A stretch of DNA of 64,000 bases, taken from positions 372,001-436,000 of the forward strand of contig OZ220675.1 of assembly GCA_965116325.1 (NCBI GenBank). The letters run 5' to 3'. Source of the DNA: JAGWBF01 sp965116325. GTDB lineage: Bacteria > Chloroflexota > Dehalococcoidia > Lucifugimonadales > JAGWBF01. The notes beneath the pieces are model-generated. The model was not told where the DNA came from. It saw nothing but the letters and a program-made list of their open reading frames with translations, and did not search any database. This document shows, in pieces, positions 35,992 through 45,120 of the stretch. The position numbers and the translations under genes were made by a program. The stretch's first letter is position 1. Each line of letters opens with the position of its first letter.

Positions 35992-36321
35992 TCAGCGCCG
36001 CATCAAGCTGGCTTCAGTAATGTCAACCGTCTCCCGGTTTCGATACAGGGCAATGACTATAGCCAAGCCTAAAGCTATCTCCGCAGCGGCAACGGTTATG
36101 ATGAACACCACGAACATCTGGCCCGTCAGAAGCCTTCCCAGGTGGTCCTGCACTCCTAGAGGGACGATGTACTTCGCGAAGGCCACCATCGCCACGTTAA
36201 CCGCGTTGAACATCAGCTCCAGGGACATTAGAACGGTAATCGCATTGCGCCGGGCCATCGTGCCGTACAACCCGATACAGAAGAGGATGCCCGAGAGTAT
36301 CAGTAAGCGCTCCAGGTCCAT
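35992..36321 (-). CDS. nuoK: NADH-quinone oxidoreductase subunit K
   Basis: A 109-residue three-helix membrane subunit. The Glu residues of the proton path lie in MSLELMFNAVNVAMVAF and TVAAAEIALGLAIVIALYR. It starts three bases after the nuoJ stop. Confidence 0.93.
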   Translation of the reverse strand: MDLERLLILSGILFCIGLYGTMARRNAITVLMSLELMFNAVNVAMVAFAKYIVPLGVQDHLGRLLTGQMFVVFIITVAAAEIALGLAIVIALYRNRETVDITEASLMRR

Positions 36322-36323
36322 CC

Positions 36324-37412
36324 CTACCGCTCCCTCGTGATTACAAGCGCCCCGATGATGGTGGCCAGCAGGAGCACCGCTGCCACCTCAAAGGGCAGCA
36401 CATAGTCGTTGATCAGCAGGTCTCCGATTCCGGTCCGCTCCTCGGCTTTCTCAAATCGTCCTTCGAAGATGTTCAGTACGGGGAAATTCTCAACGGTCAC
36501 GTTCTGCCCATTGACGGACAGGGTACCGCTCGCCTGCCCCGGCACAACCGAGTATTTCAGGTCCCCGTCGGGACCAACCAACCACCATCTGTCCTGGCCT
36601 TGCAAGTCCCCGTCAGGCCCAACCCACCACGATACGTTCCCCTGGACCTTCGGGCGTATCTCAACAACATCTTGTACCGGAGAATCGGGAGCATTCAATG
36701 CGCTCAGCAGGTCCTCGGACGGGGCCGTCGGCTCCGTGACCGCCTGGAATTCATCGATAAACGCGGGATGCAGCCTCGCCACCAGTTGACCCTGCTCGAG
36801 GAGAATCAGTTCGGCTTGCAGAAGCTGGGCTTCCGTCTCAAACTCGGTCACTACCCTGGTTGGTTCATCACTACTGCGCCCCTCGAGGATGGACGGGATT
36901 TCGCCGATTCGTTCCTGGATATGCCTCTCCACGCCATCTTCCCAATCGGCAGGAAGACCTCCCACGGTGTTGGACTGCACCGCTTCAGTCACCCAACCCA
37001 GACCTCGGGCATCCAGGCGGTCCTGGACAAGCTGCTCCTGGCCGGGCTGAATCTTACTCAGCTCCACCTGCTGGTTCCAGTCAGTGTCCAGCACCACGAA
37101 AACCAGGGCCGCCAGCAGCAGGGCAGTAAGGACGCCTGCGGGAAGATGAAGTCGGTTCGGCAGGTTACCCTGCTGCACCTCCCTGGTGAGCATGATGGCA
37201 AATACGATGAGTATGGCCACGGCGCCCACATAGATAAGCAGCTGGACGACGGCCAGAAATTCGGCGCTCATCAGGACGAAGAGACCCGCCACCGTCATAA
37301 AGACAAGGACAAGGAGGAGGGCTGCCCGGAACACATCCCTGACCAGCACAACGCCCAAGGCCCCGCCAACCCCTGCGGCCGACAGCGCCCAGAATGCTAT
37401 CTCCTGAAACAA
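36324..37412 (-). CDS. nuoJ: NADH-quinone oxidoreductase subunit J with large soluble insertion
   Basis: The 362-residue protein is about twice the usual NuoJ length. The first four helices are normal (AVVQLLIYVGAVAILIVFAIML carries the conserved helix 3). After helix 4 (about residue 112) about 215 hydrophilic residues intervene before the last helix (about 335-358). The insert contains a short tandem repeat, WWVGPDGDL then WWLVGPDGDL, and few cysteines. By NuoJ topology it should lie outside the cytoplasm. Its role is unknown. The adjacent subunits are normal, so this is a true subunit and not a broken gene. Confidence 0.88.
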   Translation of the reverse strand: MFQEIAFWALSAAGVGGALGVVLVRDVFRAALLLVLVFMTVAGLFVLMSAEFLAVVQLLIYVGAVAILIVFAIMLTREVQQGNLPNRLHLPAGVLTALLLAALVFVVLDTDWNQQVELSKIQPGQEQLVQDRLDARGLGWVTEAVQSNTVGGLPADWEDGVERHIQERIGEIPSILEGRSSDEPTRVVTEFETEAQLLQAELILLEQGQLVARLHPAFIDEFQAVTEPTAPSEDLLSALNAPDSPVQDVVEIRPKVQGNVSWWVGPDGDLQGQDRWWLVGPDGDLKYSVVPGQASGTLSVNGQNVTVENFPVLNIFEGRFEKAEERTGIGDLLINDYVLPFEVAAVLLLATIIGALVITRER

Positions 37413-37518
37413 CAGATCTCCTGTGTCTTCCCAAACATACGTTGGGGCAATGAAACGGCTATTCTGGAAATCACCGCGATTTTCGTAGCCCTCGCTCTTG
37501 TGATGCGGGTATCAACCT

Positions 37519-38121
37519 TTAGGCCGTACCTGAGGGTTCGTTGGATGACGAGGCGCCTTCGCCGATGTCGGCTTTCTCTATTCTCGCGCCCGATTTCTCG
37601 TGCTGATGCCACCGGTTTTGCTCACGCCCCACTTCCCTCCAGGACAGGGGCTGCCCATCGTGGGGACTATAGCCTGCGTTCTCGAGCTGGGGACGGAACC
37701 AGGTGCTGGGCCTTTTCTCTGCTTGCCGGAGTTCATCTATGCCGATAACCAGCTCGTTGCGAGCATAGCGACCCCGCTCAAACCCGCTGCCCATGAACAG
37801 CGCATCGTAGGGGCATGCTTCGACGCAAAGGCCACAGAACATGCACCGCCCGATGTCGATGTCGAATACTTCCAGGTTGTACTTGTCGCCTTGGGCTTTG
37901 GCGGTGCCGCTGGGGGAAGTGACGATCTTGATAATCCCCAGGGGGCAGTACTTGGCGCAGGACGCACATCCCGTACATCGCTCTTCGTACCAGCCAAACT
38001 CTTCACCCCGGAACCTGGCATGTTGGGAAACCCTTTCCTCGGGGTACTGGACCGTAAAGGGTTTCCTCGTAAGGTTCTTCAAGGTGACCATCAGGCCCTT
38101 GGCAAGTCCTAGACCGTACAT
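37519..38121 (-). CDS. nuoI: NADH-quinone oxidoreductase subunit I
   Basis: A 200-residue protein with two [4Fe-4S] ferredoxin motifs, RCTGCASCAKYCPLGI and RCMFCGLCVEACPYDA. The start MYGLGLAKGLMVTLKNLTRKPFTVQYPEERV matches family N termini. ATG 38121 lies one base after the nuoH stop; ATG 38133 is an alternative. The C-terminal tail after TWFRPQ is about 45 residues longer than usual. A 106-base gap separates it from nuoJ. Confidence 0.92.
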   Translation of the reverse strand: MYGLGLAKGLMVTLKNLTRKPFTVQYPEERVSQHARFRGEEFGWYEERCTGCASCAKYCPLGIIKIVTSPSGTAKAQGDKYNLEVFDIDIGRCMFCGLCVEACPYDALFMGSGFERGRYARNELVIGIDELRQAEKRPSTWFRPQLENAGYSPHDGQPLSWREVGREQNRWHQHEKSGARIEKADIGEGASSSNEPSGTA

Positions 38122-38122
38122 G

Positions 38123-39376
38123 CTATGCCCCATCTCCCTGCCCGGCAGCGGGCAACGTGGTTCTGGAAGGCCATGCGCCAGCCCCGAAAGTGCTTCTGGG
38201 CGGGCGTACCTTGTCTCGCACAAGGGTTCCAAAGGCGGCGACGGTTACTATCGCCAGGGGAATGTTGATCGCGGCCATGAGGCCCAGGTCACCCCTGGAA
38301 AGGGCTCCGGTCGCGTCTCGCAGCCAGTACACCTGCAGAGTGGTTGCGATGATGTTGATCAGGCTCATGGGGAACAGGAACTTCCACGCGAAGGCCATAA
38401 TCTGGTCGATGCGCAGCCTGGGGAAGGTTGCCCTGATCCAGATAAACAGGAACACGAAGAACCCCAGCTTGATCAGGAACCAGAGGGCCCCTAACTGGCC
38501 AGACAGGAATGGGCCGCTCCATCCGCCCATAAACAGGGTGGATGCAACGGCCGACGCCGCGACGACGCCCCCGAACTCCGCCATCTGTACCAGGGCAAAC
38601 TTGATGCCGCTGTACTCGGTGTGATACCCGGCTACCAGCTCCGACTCAGCCTCTACGATATCGAAGGGGGTGCGGTTCAGCTCCGCCGAAATTCCCAGCA
38701 TGAATACCAGTATGCCCAGGGGCTGGACCACGATGAAAGGCACCTGCTGGGCATTGACGACATCCACCAAGCTCATGGATCCGGCCAAGAGCACGATGCC
38801 GACTAAGGAGAGAACGGTGGGTATCTCGTAGCTGATCAGCATCGCCACGCCCCGCATCGCGCCGAACATTGCGTAGCGGTTCCCAGAAGACCAGCCAGCC
38901 ATGAATATTCCCAGGGTGCTCAGCCCGGTGATCGCCACCAAGTACAGCACCCCGATGTTCAGGTCCGCCAGGAAGGTATTCTTGGCGATGGGAATCACCG
39001 CCAACCCGGCCAAGAGAGGAAACACAACCACTATGGGCACCATCAGGAAGGCTATGCGGTCCGCTCCCTGGGGCACCAGGTCTTCCTTGGTCAATAGCTT
39101 CACTAGGTCGGCTATGGGCTGCAGCAGGCCGAAAGGCCCCCAGCGGTTGGGGCCCAGGCGGTTCTGCATCCTTCCCAGTACCCGGCGCTCCAGCCATACG
39201 TAAAGGGCGGCGCCCAGGAGCACACCATTGACCAGGATAAGAATGATCAGGAAACCGGATATGATGTGGTCAAGCCAGCACAGCGAGCTCGGCATGACCT
39301 CGCCGATGGCGTTGTATATGTGCCTGTACAGCACATTGTCATGGAACAAGCTGCCGGCGCCGATGCTGCAGTTCAC
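38123..39376 (-). CDS. nuoH: NADH-quinone oxidoreductase subunit H
   Basis: A 417-residue membrane subunit forming part of the quinone site. It has YVWLERRVLGRMQNRLGPNRWGPFGLLQPIADLVKLLTKED and the loop LNRTPFDIVEAESELVAGYHTEYSGIKFAL with the conserved acids. The GTG at 39376 overlaps the nuoD TGA (GTGA). The first 30 residues are an extra segment. Confidence 0.94.
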   Translation of the reverse strand: MNCSIGAGSLFHDNVLYRHIYNAIGEVMPSSLCWLDHIISGFLIILILVNGVLLGAALYVWLERRVLGRMQNRLGPNRWGPFGLLQPIADLVKLLTKEDLVPQGADRIAFLMVPIVVVFPLLAGLAVIPIAKNTFLADLNIGVLYLVAITGLSTLGIFMAGWSSGNRYAMFGAMRGVAMLISYEIPTVLSLVGIVLLAGSMSLVDVVNAQQVPFIVVQPLGILVFMLGISAELNRTPFDIVEAESELVAGYHTEYSGIKFALVQMAEFGGVVAASAVASTLFMGGWSGPFLSGQLGALWFLIKLGFFVFLFIWIRATFPRLRIDQIMAFAWKFLFPMSLINIIATTLQVYWLRDATGALSRGDLGLMAAINIPLAIVTVAAFGTLVRDKVRPPRSTFGAGAWPSRTTLPAAGQGDGA

Positions 39377-40479
39377 CGATCAACCTCACCCATGTTTATG
39401 TCGATGCTTCCCAGGTTGACGATCATGTCCGCCAACTTCCAACCGATCAACAAATCCTTGATGATGGTCAGGTTCAACAGGGAGGGGGAGCGTATCTTGC
39501 ACCTGTAGGGGGATATCCCGCCGTCGCTTACCAGGTAGAAGCCCAGCTCGCCCTTGGGGGACTCCACGCGCCCGTAGGACTCAGCCCCCTTGGGTGGGCG
39601 AAGCACCAGGGGAAGCTCCGCCCGTACCGGGCCGTCGGGCATCTGCTCTACGCACTGCCGCACGATCCTCAGGCTCTGGCGCATCTCCTGCATTCGCACC
39701 CAGAACCTGTCCAGGTTGTCGCCATTGGCGCCAACAGGCACATCGAACTCCAGCCCGTCGTACACATCGTAGGGGTCCGTCTTTCGCCAGTCCCAAGCCA
39801 GCCCACTGGCCCGCAGAATGGGGCCGCTGGCCGAGCAGGCAATGAGCCTGTCCAGGGGCAGAACGCCCACGTTCCGCACCCTAACCAGGATGATCTCGTT
39901 CTCAGCCAATAGCTGCTCCAGCTCGTCCAGGTAGGAGGGCATATAGTCCAGGAAGCGGCTGAGGGCTGGCCAGAAATCGTCAGGAGCATCGTAGTAAACG
40001 CCCCCGGGCCTCATGTAGCTCACCGTAATCCGGGCACCGCACAGCATTTCGAAGAGGTCGAGGATGCGTTCCCGTTCGCGAAAGCAGTACATCAGAGGTG
40101 TACCCAACGCCCCCAGATCCTGGAGCAGGAAGCCCGTGGCCACCAGGTGGCTGGCGATACGCTGAAGCTCAGCGGCCATGACCCTGAGGTATTGTCCTCT
40201 GATGGGCACCTCTATGCCCATCAGGCGCTCGACGGCCAGGCAATAGGCCTGGTTGTTGGTCATGGATGCCACGTAGTCCAGCCGGTCCGTCAGGGTAACG
40301 ATCTGGGTGTAGTTGCGCTCTTCGGCCAGCTTTTCGGTGCCTCGATGAAGGTACCCGAATACGGGCTCCACATCCACGATCATCTCGCCGTCAAAGGTCA
40401 CCCTAAGGCGAAAGACCCCGTGGGTGCTGGGATGCTGGGGCCCGATGTTGACGGTAATGGGCTCGGTGCGAATAGGCAT
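39373..40479 (-). CDS. nuoD: NADH-quinone oxidoreductase subunit D
   Basis: A 368-residue 49-kDa-type subunit lining the quinone pocket. Seen are NIGPQHPSTHGVFRL, GYLHRGTEKLAEERNYTQ, DRLDYVASMTNNQAYCLAVE and the C-terminal GSIDINMGEVDR. It is separate from nuoC, unlike the fused form of enterics. Confidence 0.95.
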   Translation of the reverse strand: MPIRTEPITVNIGPQHPSTHGVFRLRVTFDGEMIVDVEPVFGYLHRGTEKLAEERNYTQIVTLTDRLDYVASMTNNQAYCLAVERLMGIEVPIRGQYLRVMAAELQRIASHLVATGFLLQDLGALGTPLMYCFRERERILDLFEMLCGARITVSYMRPGGVYYDAPDDFWPALSRFLDYMPSYLDELEQLLAENEIILVRVRNVGVLPLDRLIACSASGPILRASGLAWDWRKTDPYDVYDGLEFDVPVGANGDNLDRFWVRMQEMRQSLRIVRQCVEQMPDGPVRAELPLVLRPPKGAESYGRVESPKGELGFYLVSDGGISPYRCKIRSPSLLNLTIIKDLLIGWKLADMIVNLGSIDINMGEVDR

Positions 40480-40486
40480 GGCCGGA

Positions 40487-40945
40487 CTAGTACTCTACCG
40501 TGTCCTGGAAGTCTTTGCGCAGTGGATGCCCCGGAAAGCCTTCCCATAGAAGGATGCGCTTCATGTTGGGATGCCCGTCGAACCGGACTCCCATCAGGTC
40601 CCAGATCTCCCGCTCCTGGTAGTCGGCGCCAGGCCATATGCCAATGACCGACGGGACCTCAGGTTCCCCCCTGCCGGGCACCCTGGCCCGCAAGAAAACG
40701 CTGTGGTTGAACTCGAAGGAGGTCATCAGGTAGATAAGCTCGAAGTGGTCAATGTAGTCCACAGCCGAGATGGAGTTCAGGTACTCCAGCTTCAGTTCCG
40801 GCTCTTCCTTGAGATACCTGCAAACGTCCGCGATGAGGGGAGCCTTTATCCACAGATGGGATGCTGTCTGATCTTCTACCGAGTCGGGATAAGCTGCCTG
40901 AATGTGCCGGGCCAGTTCCCCCACATCAAGGAAGCTGGTCATCAT
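40487..40945 (-). CDS. nuoC: NADH-quinone oxidoreductase subunit C
   Basis: A 152-residue 30-kDa-type subunit ending with the signature YQEREIWDLMGVRFDGHPNMKRILLWEGFPGHPLRKDF. It overlaps the nuoB stop by four bases. Confidence 0.94.
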   Translation of the reverse strand: MMTSFLDVGELARHIQAAYPDSVEDQTASHLWIKAPLIADVCRYLKEEPELKLEYLNSISAVDYIDHFELIYLMTSFEFNHSVFLRARVPGRGEPEVPSVIGIWPGADYQEREIWDLMGVRFDGHPNMKRILLWEGFPGHPLRKDFQDTVEY

Positions 40946-41559
40946 TCACCTGCAACTTCGCCCCGCAGACTATAGCGCTTGATCTTCTCGTGGAGCTGCA
41001 TGATCCCGTAGAGAAGGGCATCTGGCCGGGGCGGGCAGCCGGGCACGTACACATCCACAGGGACGATGTGATTGACACCGGGCACCACGCTGTAGCAGGA
41101 GTAGTAAGGCCCCCCGCTGGTGGCGCACACACCCATGGAGATGACCCATTTCGGTTCGCCCATCTGGTCGTAAATCCGGCGTATGGCAGGCGCCATCTTC
41201 CAGGTGACCGTGCCCGCGACAATCATCAGGTCAGCCTGCCTGGGAGTGGCCCTGAAGGCCTCCATGCCAAAACGGGCGATGTCGAACCGCCCCATGGCTG
41301 TGGCCATCATCTCGAAAGCACAGCATGCCAAGCCGAAGGCCACCGGCCACAAGGCGGACTTGCGCCCCCAGTTCAGCAGGGCATCCACCGAGGTGACCAT
41401 CACGTTGCGGGACAGGTCCTCGGGTACCTGGATAAGGGGTTCGGGATAGGGTTGGGCGTTGGTGCGGCGCATGTCGCCGACCACTTGTCCTTCCTCCAGG
41501 TCCAAGCTCCAGGTACGGGAGCTCAGGGGGCCAGCGCCTTCTTGTATCTCCTGGGTCAT
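40942..41559 (-). CDS. nuoB: NADH-quinone oxidoreductase subunit B
   Basis: A 205-residue subunit holding cluster N2. It has FGLACCAFEMMA with the tandem Cys, VCATSGGPYYSCYSVVPGVNHIVPVDVYVPGCPPRPDALL with the other two ligands. ATG 41559, two bases after the nuoA stop, is preferred to an in-frame GTG at 41592 that would lie inside nuoA. Confidence 0.95.
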   Translation of the reverse strand: MTQEIQEGAGPLSSRTWSLDLEEGQVVGDMRRTNAQPYPEPLIQVPEDLSRNVMVTSVDALLNWGRKSALWPVAFGLACCAFEMMATAMGRFDIARFGMEAFRATPRQADLMIVAGTVTWKMAPAIRRIYDQMGEPKWVISMGVCATSGGPYYSCYSVVPGVNHIVPVDVYVPGCPPRPDALLYGIMQLHEKIKRYSLRGEVAGE

Positions 41560-41561
41560 GC

Positions 41562-41945
41562 CTATCTCCACTCCAGGTCCTGTTTTCGCCAAGCGTAAAC
41601 CCAGCCGAGAGCCAATATGGAAATGAATACCATCATTGCAATCAGGGCAAACAGGCCGAGCTGGTTAAACTTGACGGCCCAGGGGTAGATGAAGACCACG
41701 CCAACGTCGAAGATGATGAAGAGAAGGGCATACAGGTAAAAGCGGAAGTTGAATTGTCCCCATTTGCCCCCGATGGTCTGCATTCCGCACTCATAGACCT
41801 CGGACTTGACGGCGCTCGGCTTCTGGGGACGTATCTTGACTTTGGAAGCGGCCCACGACAGCATCAACATGCTGGTGGGAACTATGACGGCTACTATGCC
41901 GAGAATCGCAACAAGGCCGTACTGACGCAGATAATCGTCGACCAT
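41562..41945 (-). CDS. nuoA: NADH-quinone oxidoreductase subunit A
   Basis: A 127-residue three-helix subunit with YECGMQTIGGKWGQFNFRFYLYALLFIIFDVGVVFIYPWA, the family signature. It is the first gene of nuoABCDHIJK-(DUF2007)-LMN. Confidence 0.94.
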   Translation of the reverse strand: MVDDYLRQYGLVAILGIVAVIVPTSMLMLSWAASKVKIRPQKPSAVKSEVYECGMQTIGGKWGQFNFRFYLYALLFIIFDVGVVFIYPWAVKFNQLGLFALIAMMVFISILALGWVYAWRKQDLEWR

Positions 41946-41980
41946 GCTCCCCTAAAACACACCCTGCATTTGGCCTAGGG

Positions 41981-42009
41981 AATATATCATAGGCCGCCCC
42001 CAGGCGCAA
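41981..42009 (-). promoter_or_regulatory. Predicted promoter of the nuo operon
   Basis: TTGCGC (42009-42004), 17 bases, TATATT (41986-41981) on the minus strand, 36 bases before nuoA. Confidence 0.6.
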
Positions 42010-42025
42010 GGAAGCGGGACGCAGC

Positions 42026-43519
42026 CTACACCCCCTTTGCCAGGGTGTCCAGGGCGCCCCTGATGCGCCGGACGCAGCGCTCCTTGCCAAGCAGCTCCAT
42101 GGTCTCGAAGAGGGGCGGGGAAGCTGTCCTGCCCGTGAGCACCATCCGCAGCATGCCGAAGTAGCGGCTGGCAGAGAGCCCCATTTCCGATGCGGCCGCC
42201 CGCAGCTCCTCTTCCAGCGCATCGTGGGCAAGCTCCCCGGCTCGGTCCAGGACATCCAGGGTGCGATTGAAGGCGGTCACGGCCGTCTCAGGCTCTCTCA
42301 CCCTATCCAGTATCTCCTCGACGCTGGGGTTCACGTTCTCAATGAAGAAGTAGCTGGCCGTCTCGGCCACGCTCCCCGGGCTGTGCAACCCTCCACCCAG
42401 CGTCCTTACCCGCTCCTGCAGCAGGGGGACGAGCTTCAGCAGGTAGTCGCGGTCCACGGGGAGGCACTCCCGAGGCAGGTCCGTCTCCAGGTAGGGCAAG
42501 ACCGCGTCGGCCAGCTCCTCGTTGGACATCTGCCGGATGTACACGCCGTTCATCCATTGGAGCTTCTCCATGTCGAAGATGGCCGCCGATCGGACGATGC
42601 GGTCGGCAGTGAAACCCTGCACCAGCATCCCCCGGGACATGACCTCCGTCTTGTCATCCAGGGACCAGCCCAGCAGGGCCATGAAGTTGACAATGGCCTC
42701 GGGCAGGAATCCGTCGGACCTGTACTGAAGGGCCGATACGGCGCCGTGTCGCTTGGAGAGCTTGGACCTGTCGGGCCCCAGGATTATGGGCAGGTGGGCA
42801 AACAATGGAGGCTGATATCCCAGGGCACTGTAGAGCTGTATGTGACGGGGGGTGCTGGACAGCCACTCTTCGGCCCGCATCGCATGGCTGATATCCATTA
42901 GGTAGTCATCGACAACGTTGGCCAGGTGGTAGGTCGGATAACCGTCCGACTTCAACAGGACATGATCGTCCAGCAGGTCGTTCCGCCAAACGACATCGCC
43001 CCGTATGATGTCATGAAAGCGGGTCTCTCCCTCCCTGGCCATCTTGAAACGGACCGTAGGGACGATGCCCTTAGCCTCGGCTTGGCTTCGCTCAGAGGCC
43101 GTCAGGTCCCGACAGAGGCCATCGTAGCCTCTTGCGCCTTTAGATCCCCTCTTGGACCGTCTCAGCTCCTCCAGGCGGTCCGGGGAGCAGTAGCAGAAGT
43201 AGGCGCTCCCTTCCTCCACCAGTCGTTGGGCCGTCTCCTTGTATATGTCCAGCCTCTGCGACTGGAAGTAGGGAGCGTGGGGGCCCCCCACATCGGGGCC
43301 CTCGTCCCAGTCCAGTCCCAGCCAGCGCAGCGAGTCCTGTATCTTCCCCAATGCCCCCACCGAGTAGCGCTTCTGGTCCGTGTCTTCCACTCGCAGGATG
43401 AAAGACCCTCCGTGATGACGGGCAAAAAGCCAGTTGAAGAGGGCGGTGCGCAGGTTGCCTATGTGGGGGTCCCCCGTGGGACTGGGTGCGAATCGCACCC
43501 TTACGCCGCTTCCAGGCAC
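42026..43519 (-). CDS. gltX: Glutamyl-tRNA synthetase
   Basis: A 497-residue class I synthetase charging tRNA-Glu (and perhaps tRNA-Gln). The HIGH-type motif is in FAPSPTGDPHIGNLRTALFNWLFAR, and the KMSKS equivalent is SKLSKRHGA. Start is GTG 43519, 19 bases inside the rluD-like gene, with AGGTGAT upstream. It is the last gene of lspA-rluD-gltX. Confidence 0.95.
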   Translation of the reverse strand: MPGSGVRVRFAPSPTGDPHIGNLRTALFNWLFARHHGGSFILRVEDTDQKRYSVGALGKIQDSLRWLGLDWDEGPDVGGPHAPYFQSQRLDIYKETAQRLVEEGSAYFCYCSPDRLEELRRSKRGSKGARGYDGLCRDLTASERSQAEAKGIVPTVRFKMAREGETRFHDIIRGDVVWRNDLLDDHVLLKSDGYPTYHLANVVDDYLMDISHAMRAEEWLSSTPRHIQLYSALGYQPPLFAHLPIILGPDRSKLSKRHGAVSALQYRSDGFLPEAIVNFMALLGWSLDDKTEVMSRGMLVQGFTADRIVRSAAIFDMEKLQWMNGVYIRQMSNEELADAVLPYLETDLPRECLPVDRDYLLKLVPLLQERVRTLGGGLHSPGSVAETASYFFIENVNPSVEEILDRVREPETAVTAFNRTLDVLDRAGELAHDALEEELRAAASEMGLSASRYFGMLRMVLTGRTASPPLFETMELLGKERCVRRIRGALDTLAKGV

Positions 43520-44406
43520 CTTATCACCTCATTCATATCCTCGGGCAAGGGTGCGGTGAAGGTCATCTTCTCGCCGGTGCTGGGGTGCGCAAAGCCGAGG
43601 CTGTAAGCATGGAGGAACTGCCTCGGAAGCAGAGGGCTCTTCTTACCATAGAGCTCATCTCCCAACAGGGGATGTCCGATGGCTGCGAAGTGCACGCGTA
43701 TCTGGTGGGTCCGACCCGTCAGGGGAAACACGTTCAGCAGGGAGCATCCGCCGATGGTACGCATTACCTCGTAGCCGGTTATCGATTCCCGGCCCCCTTC
43801 CACCACCGCCATGCGCTTGCGATTGGCCCGGTCTCTGCCTATTGGGTACCGCAGGGCCCCAGTGGCGGGGAAAACCTCACCCACGGCCAGGGCCCGGTAG
43901 GTTTTGGACATGCTCCTGGTGGCAAGCTGCCTGGCCAGGTGGTGGTGGGCCGCCGTGGTCTTGGCCGCCACCATCACGCCGGAGGTGTCCTTGTCCAAGC
44001 GGTGTACGATCCCCGGCCGGACGGTGTCACCGATCCCCGCGATGTCCGGGCATATGGCCAGCAAAGCGTTAACCAGCGTCCCAGTCGGATGCCCCGGGCC
44101 GGGATGGACAGAGAGGCCCGCCGGCTTGTCAACCACAGCTAGGTCCGCGTCCTGGTAGAGTATGTTGACAGCGATGTTTTCGGGCTGGAGGTCCGCTGGC
44201 TGGGGCTCGGGAAGGCTGACCTGTACCTGATCCCCTGCCTTGAGCTTCTGCCCCGGTTTGGACGCGGTGCCGTTCACCAGCACATAGCCATTCCCGATCA
44301 GATGACGGACCTGGGATCTAGTCAGCGCCGGCCTCTGGGAGACCAGGTAGATGTCCAGCCTCTCCTGACGGGATGGGACCTCCAATGCAAAAGCCTCCGA
44401 GTTCAT
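43501..44406 (-). CDS. rluD: RluD-family pseudouridine synthase
   Basis: A 301-residue RNA pseudouridine synthase. An S4 domain (about residues 10-70; RLDIYLVSQRPALTRSQVRHLIGNGYVLVNG) is followed by the catalytic domain with the Asp in VHRLDKDTSGVMVAAKT and RTHQIRVHFAAIGHPLLGDELYG. ATG 44406 overlaps the lspA stop by four bases. The substrate rRNA position is not certain, but RluD-type placement beside lspA is common. Confidence 0.92.
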   Translation of the reverse strand: MNSEAFALEVPSRQERLDIYLVSQRPALTRSQVRHLIGNGYVLVNGTASKPGQKLKAGDQVQVSLPEPQPADLQPENIAVNILYQDADLAVVDKPAGLSVHPGPGHPTGTLVNALLAICPDIAGIGDTVRPGIVHRLDKDTSGVMVAAKTTAAHHHLARQLATRSMSKTYRALAVGEVFPATGALRYPIGRDRANRKRMAVVEGGRESITGYEVMRTIGGCSLLNVFPLTGRTHQIRVHFAAIGHPLLGDELYGKKSPLLPRQFLHAYSLGFAHPSTGEKMTFTAPLPEDMNEVIRCLEAA

Positions 44407-45071
44407 CGGGACCCTCGGTCTCCGTAGGTCACACCGCACCCCGGGCACAACCATGCCCCTCCGGTGTAGACGATCTCAGTGGAACACAGAGAGCACCCCA
44501 TCTGTTGTCCCGGCCTCCGGGAAGCATAATCGACTCCTGCGTCTCCCCCCCGAAGGGGCAAGACTGCTCCATCCGAGCCGATAGGCAGCGCCTGGCCGGC
44601 GCTCTCCCGCTTGCTGGGGGACAGAATCAGGAACAGCAGCAGAAGGATTCCCACCACTATGGATGCGTCCGCTACGTTGAAGATGGGCCATGGCCCAACA
44701 TCGATGAAGTCCGTGACTGCACCCAACCTTATCCTGTCCACCAAGTTGCCCAAGGCCCCCCCAAGCTGCAGGCCCAAGCTGAGGCGAAGCAGGGGACTGG
44801 ACAGGGCGTGGCTGCGATACAGGAAGAAGAGGATTCCTATGGCAACAAAGGAAGCCAGCACCAGCGCCATGGTCTGATCGGGAAAAAGCCCGAAGGCCCC
44901 TCCGGTATTGTGAGTCAGGGTAATCCGGAAGAAACCATCGTAGGGCACCGACTGGCCAAAGTAGAGGCGGTTGGCGACTATAGCCTTGGTTACCTGGTCC
45001 AAGCTGAAGGCCGAACTGGCAGCCAGAACAAAGAAGGGGTCTTTCGCCCAGGACACCCAACCTGGATTCAA
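44403..45071 (-). CDS. lspA: Lipoprotein signal peptidase with C-terminal zinc-ribbon tail
   Basis: A 222-residue membrane aspartic protease removing lipoprotein signal peptides. It has LTHNTGGAFGLFPD, GGALGNLVDRIRLGAVTDFIDV and FNVADASIVVG with the two catalytic Asp. After the last helix there is an unusual cytoplasmic tail of about 60 residues with CSLC...CPGC, a zinc-ribbon pattern. I chose TTG 45071 because AAGGAG lies six bases upstream; longer forms would run into the upstream hydrolase gene in another frame. Confidence 0.85.
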   Translation of the reverse strand: MNPGWVSWAKDPFFVLAASSAFSLDQVTKAIVANRLYFGQSVPYDGFFRITLTHNTGGAFGLFPDQTMALVLASFVAIGILFFLYRSHALSSPLLRLSLGLQLGGALGNLVDRIRLGAVTDFIDVGPWPIFNVADASIVVGILLLLFLILSPSKRESAGQALPIGSDGAVLPLRGGDAGVDYASRRPGQQMGCSLCSTEIVYTGGAWLCPGCGVTYGDRGSR

Positions 45072-45120
45072 GGGCGGCTCCTTGAGAAACCGGGAGGCGT
45101 AAATAGGGGGACTCGCAAGC

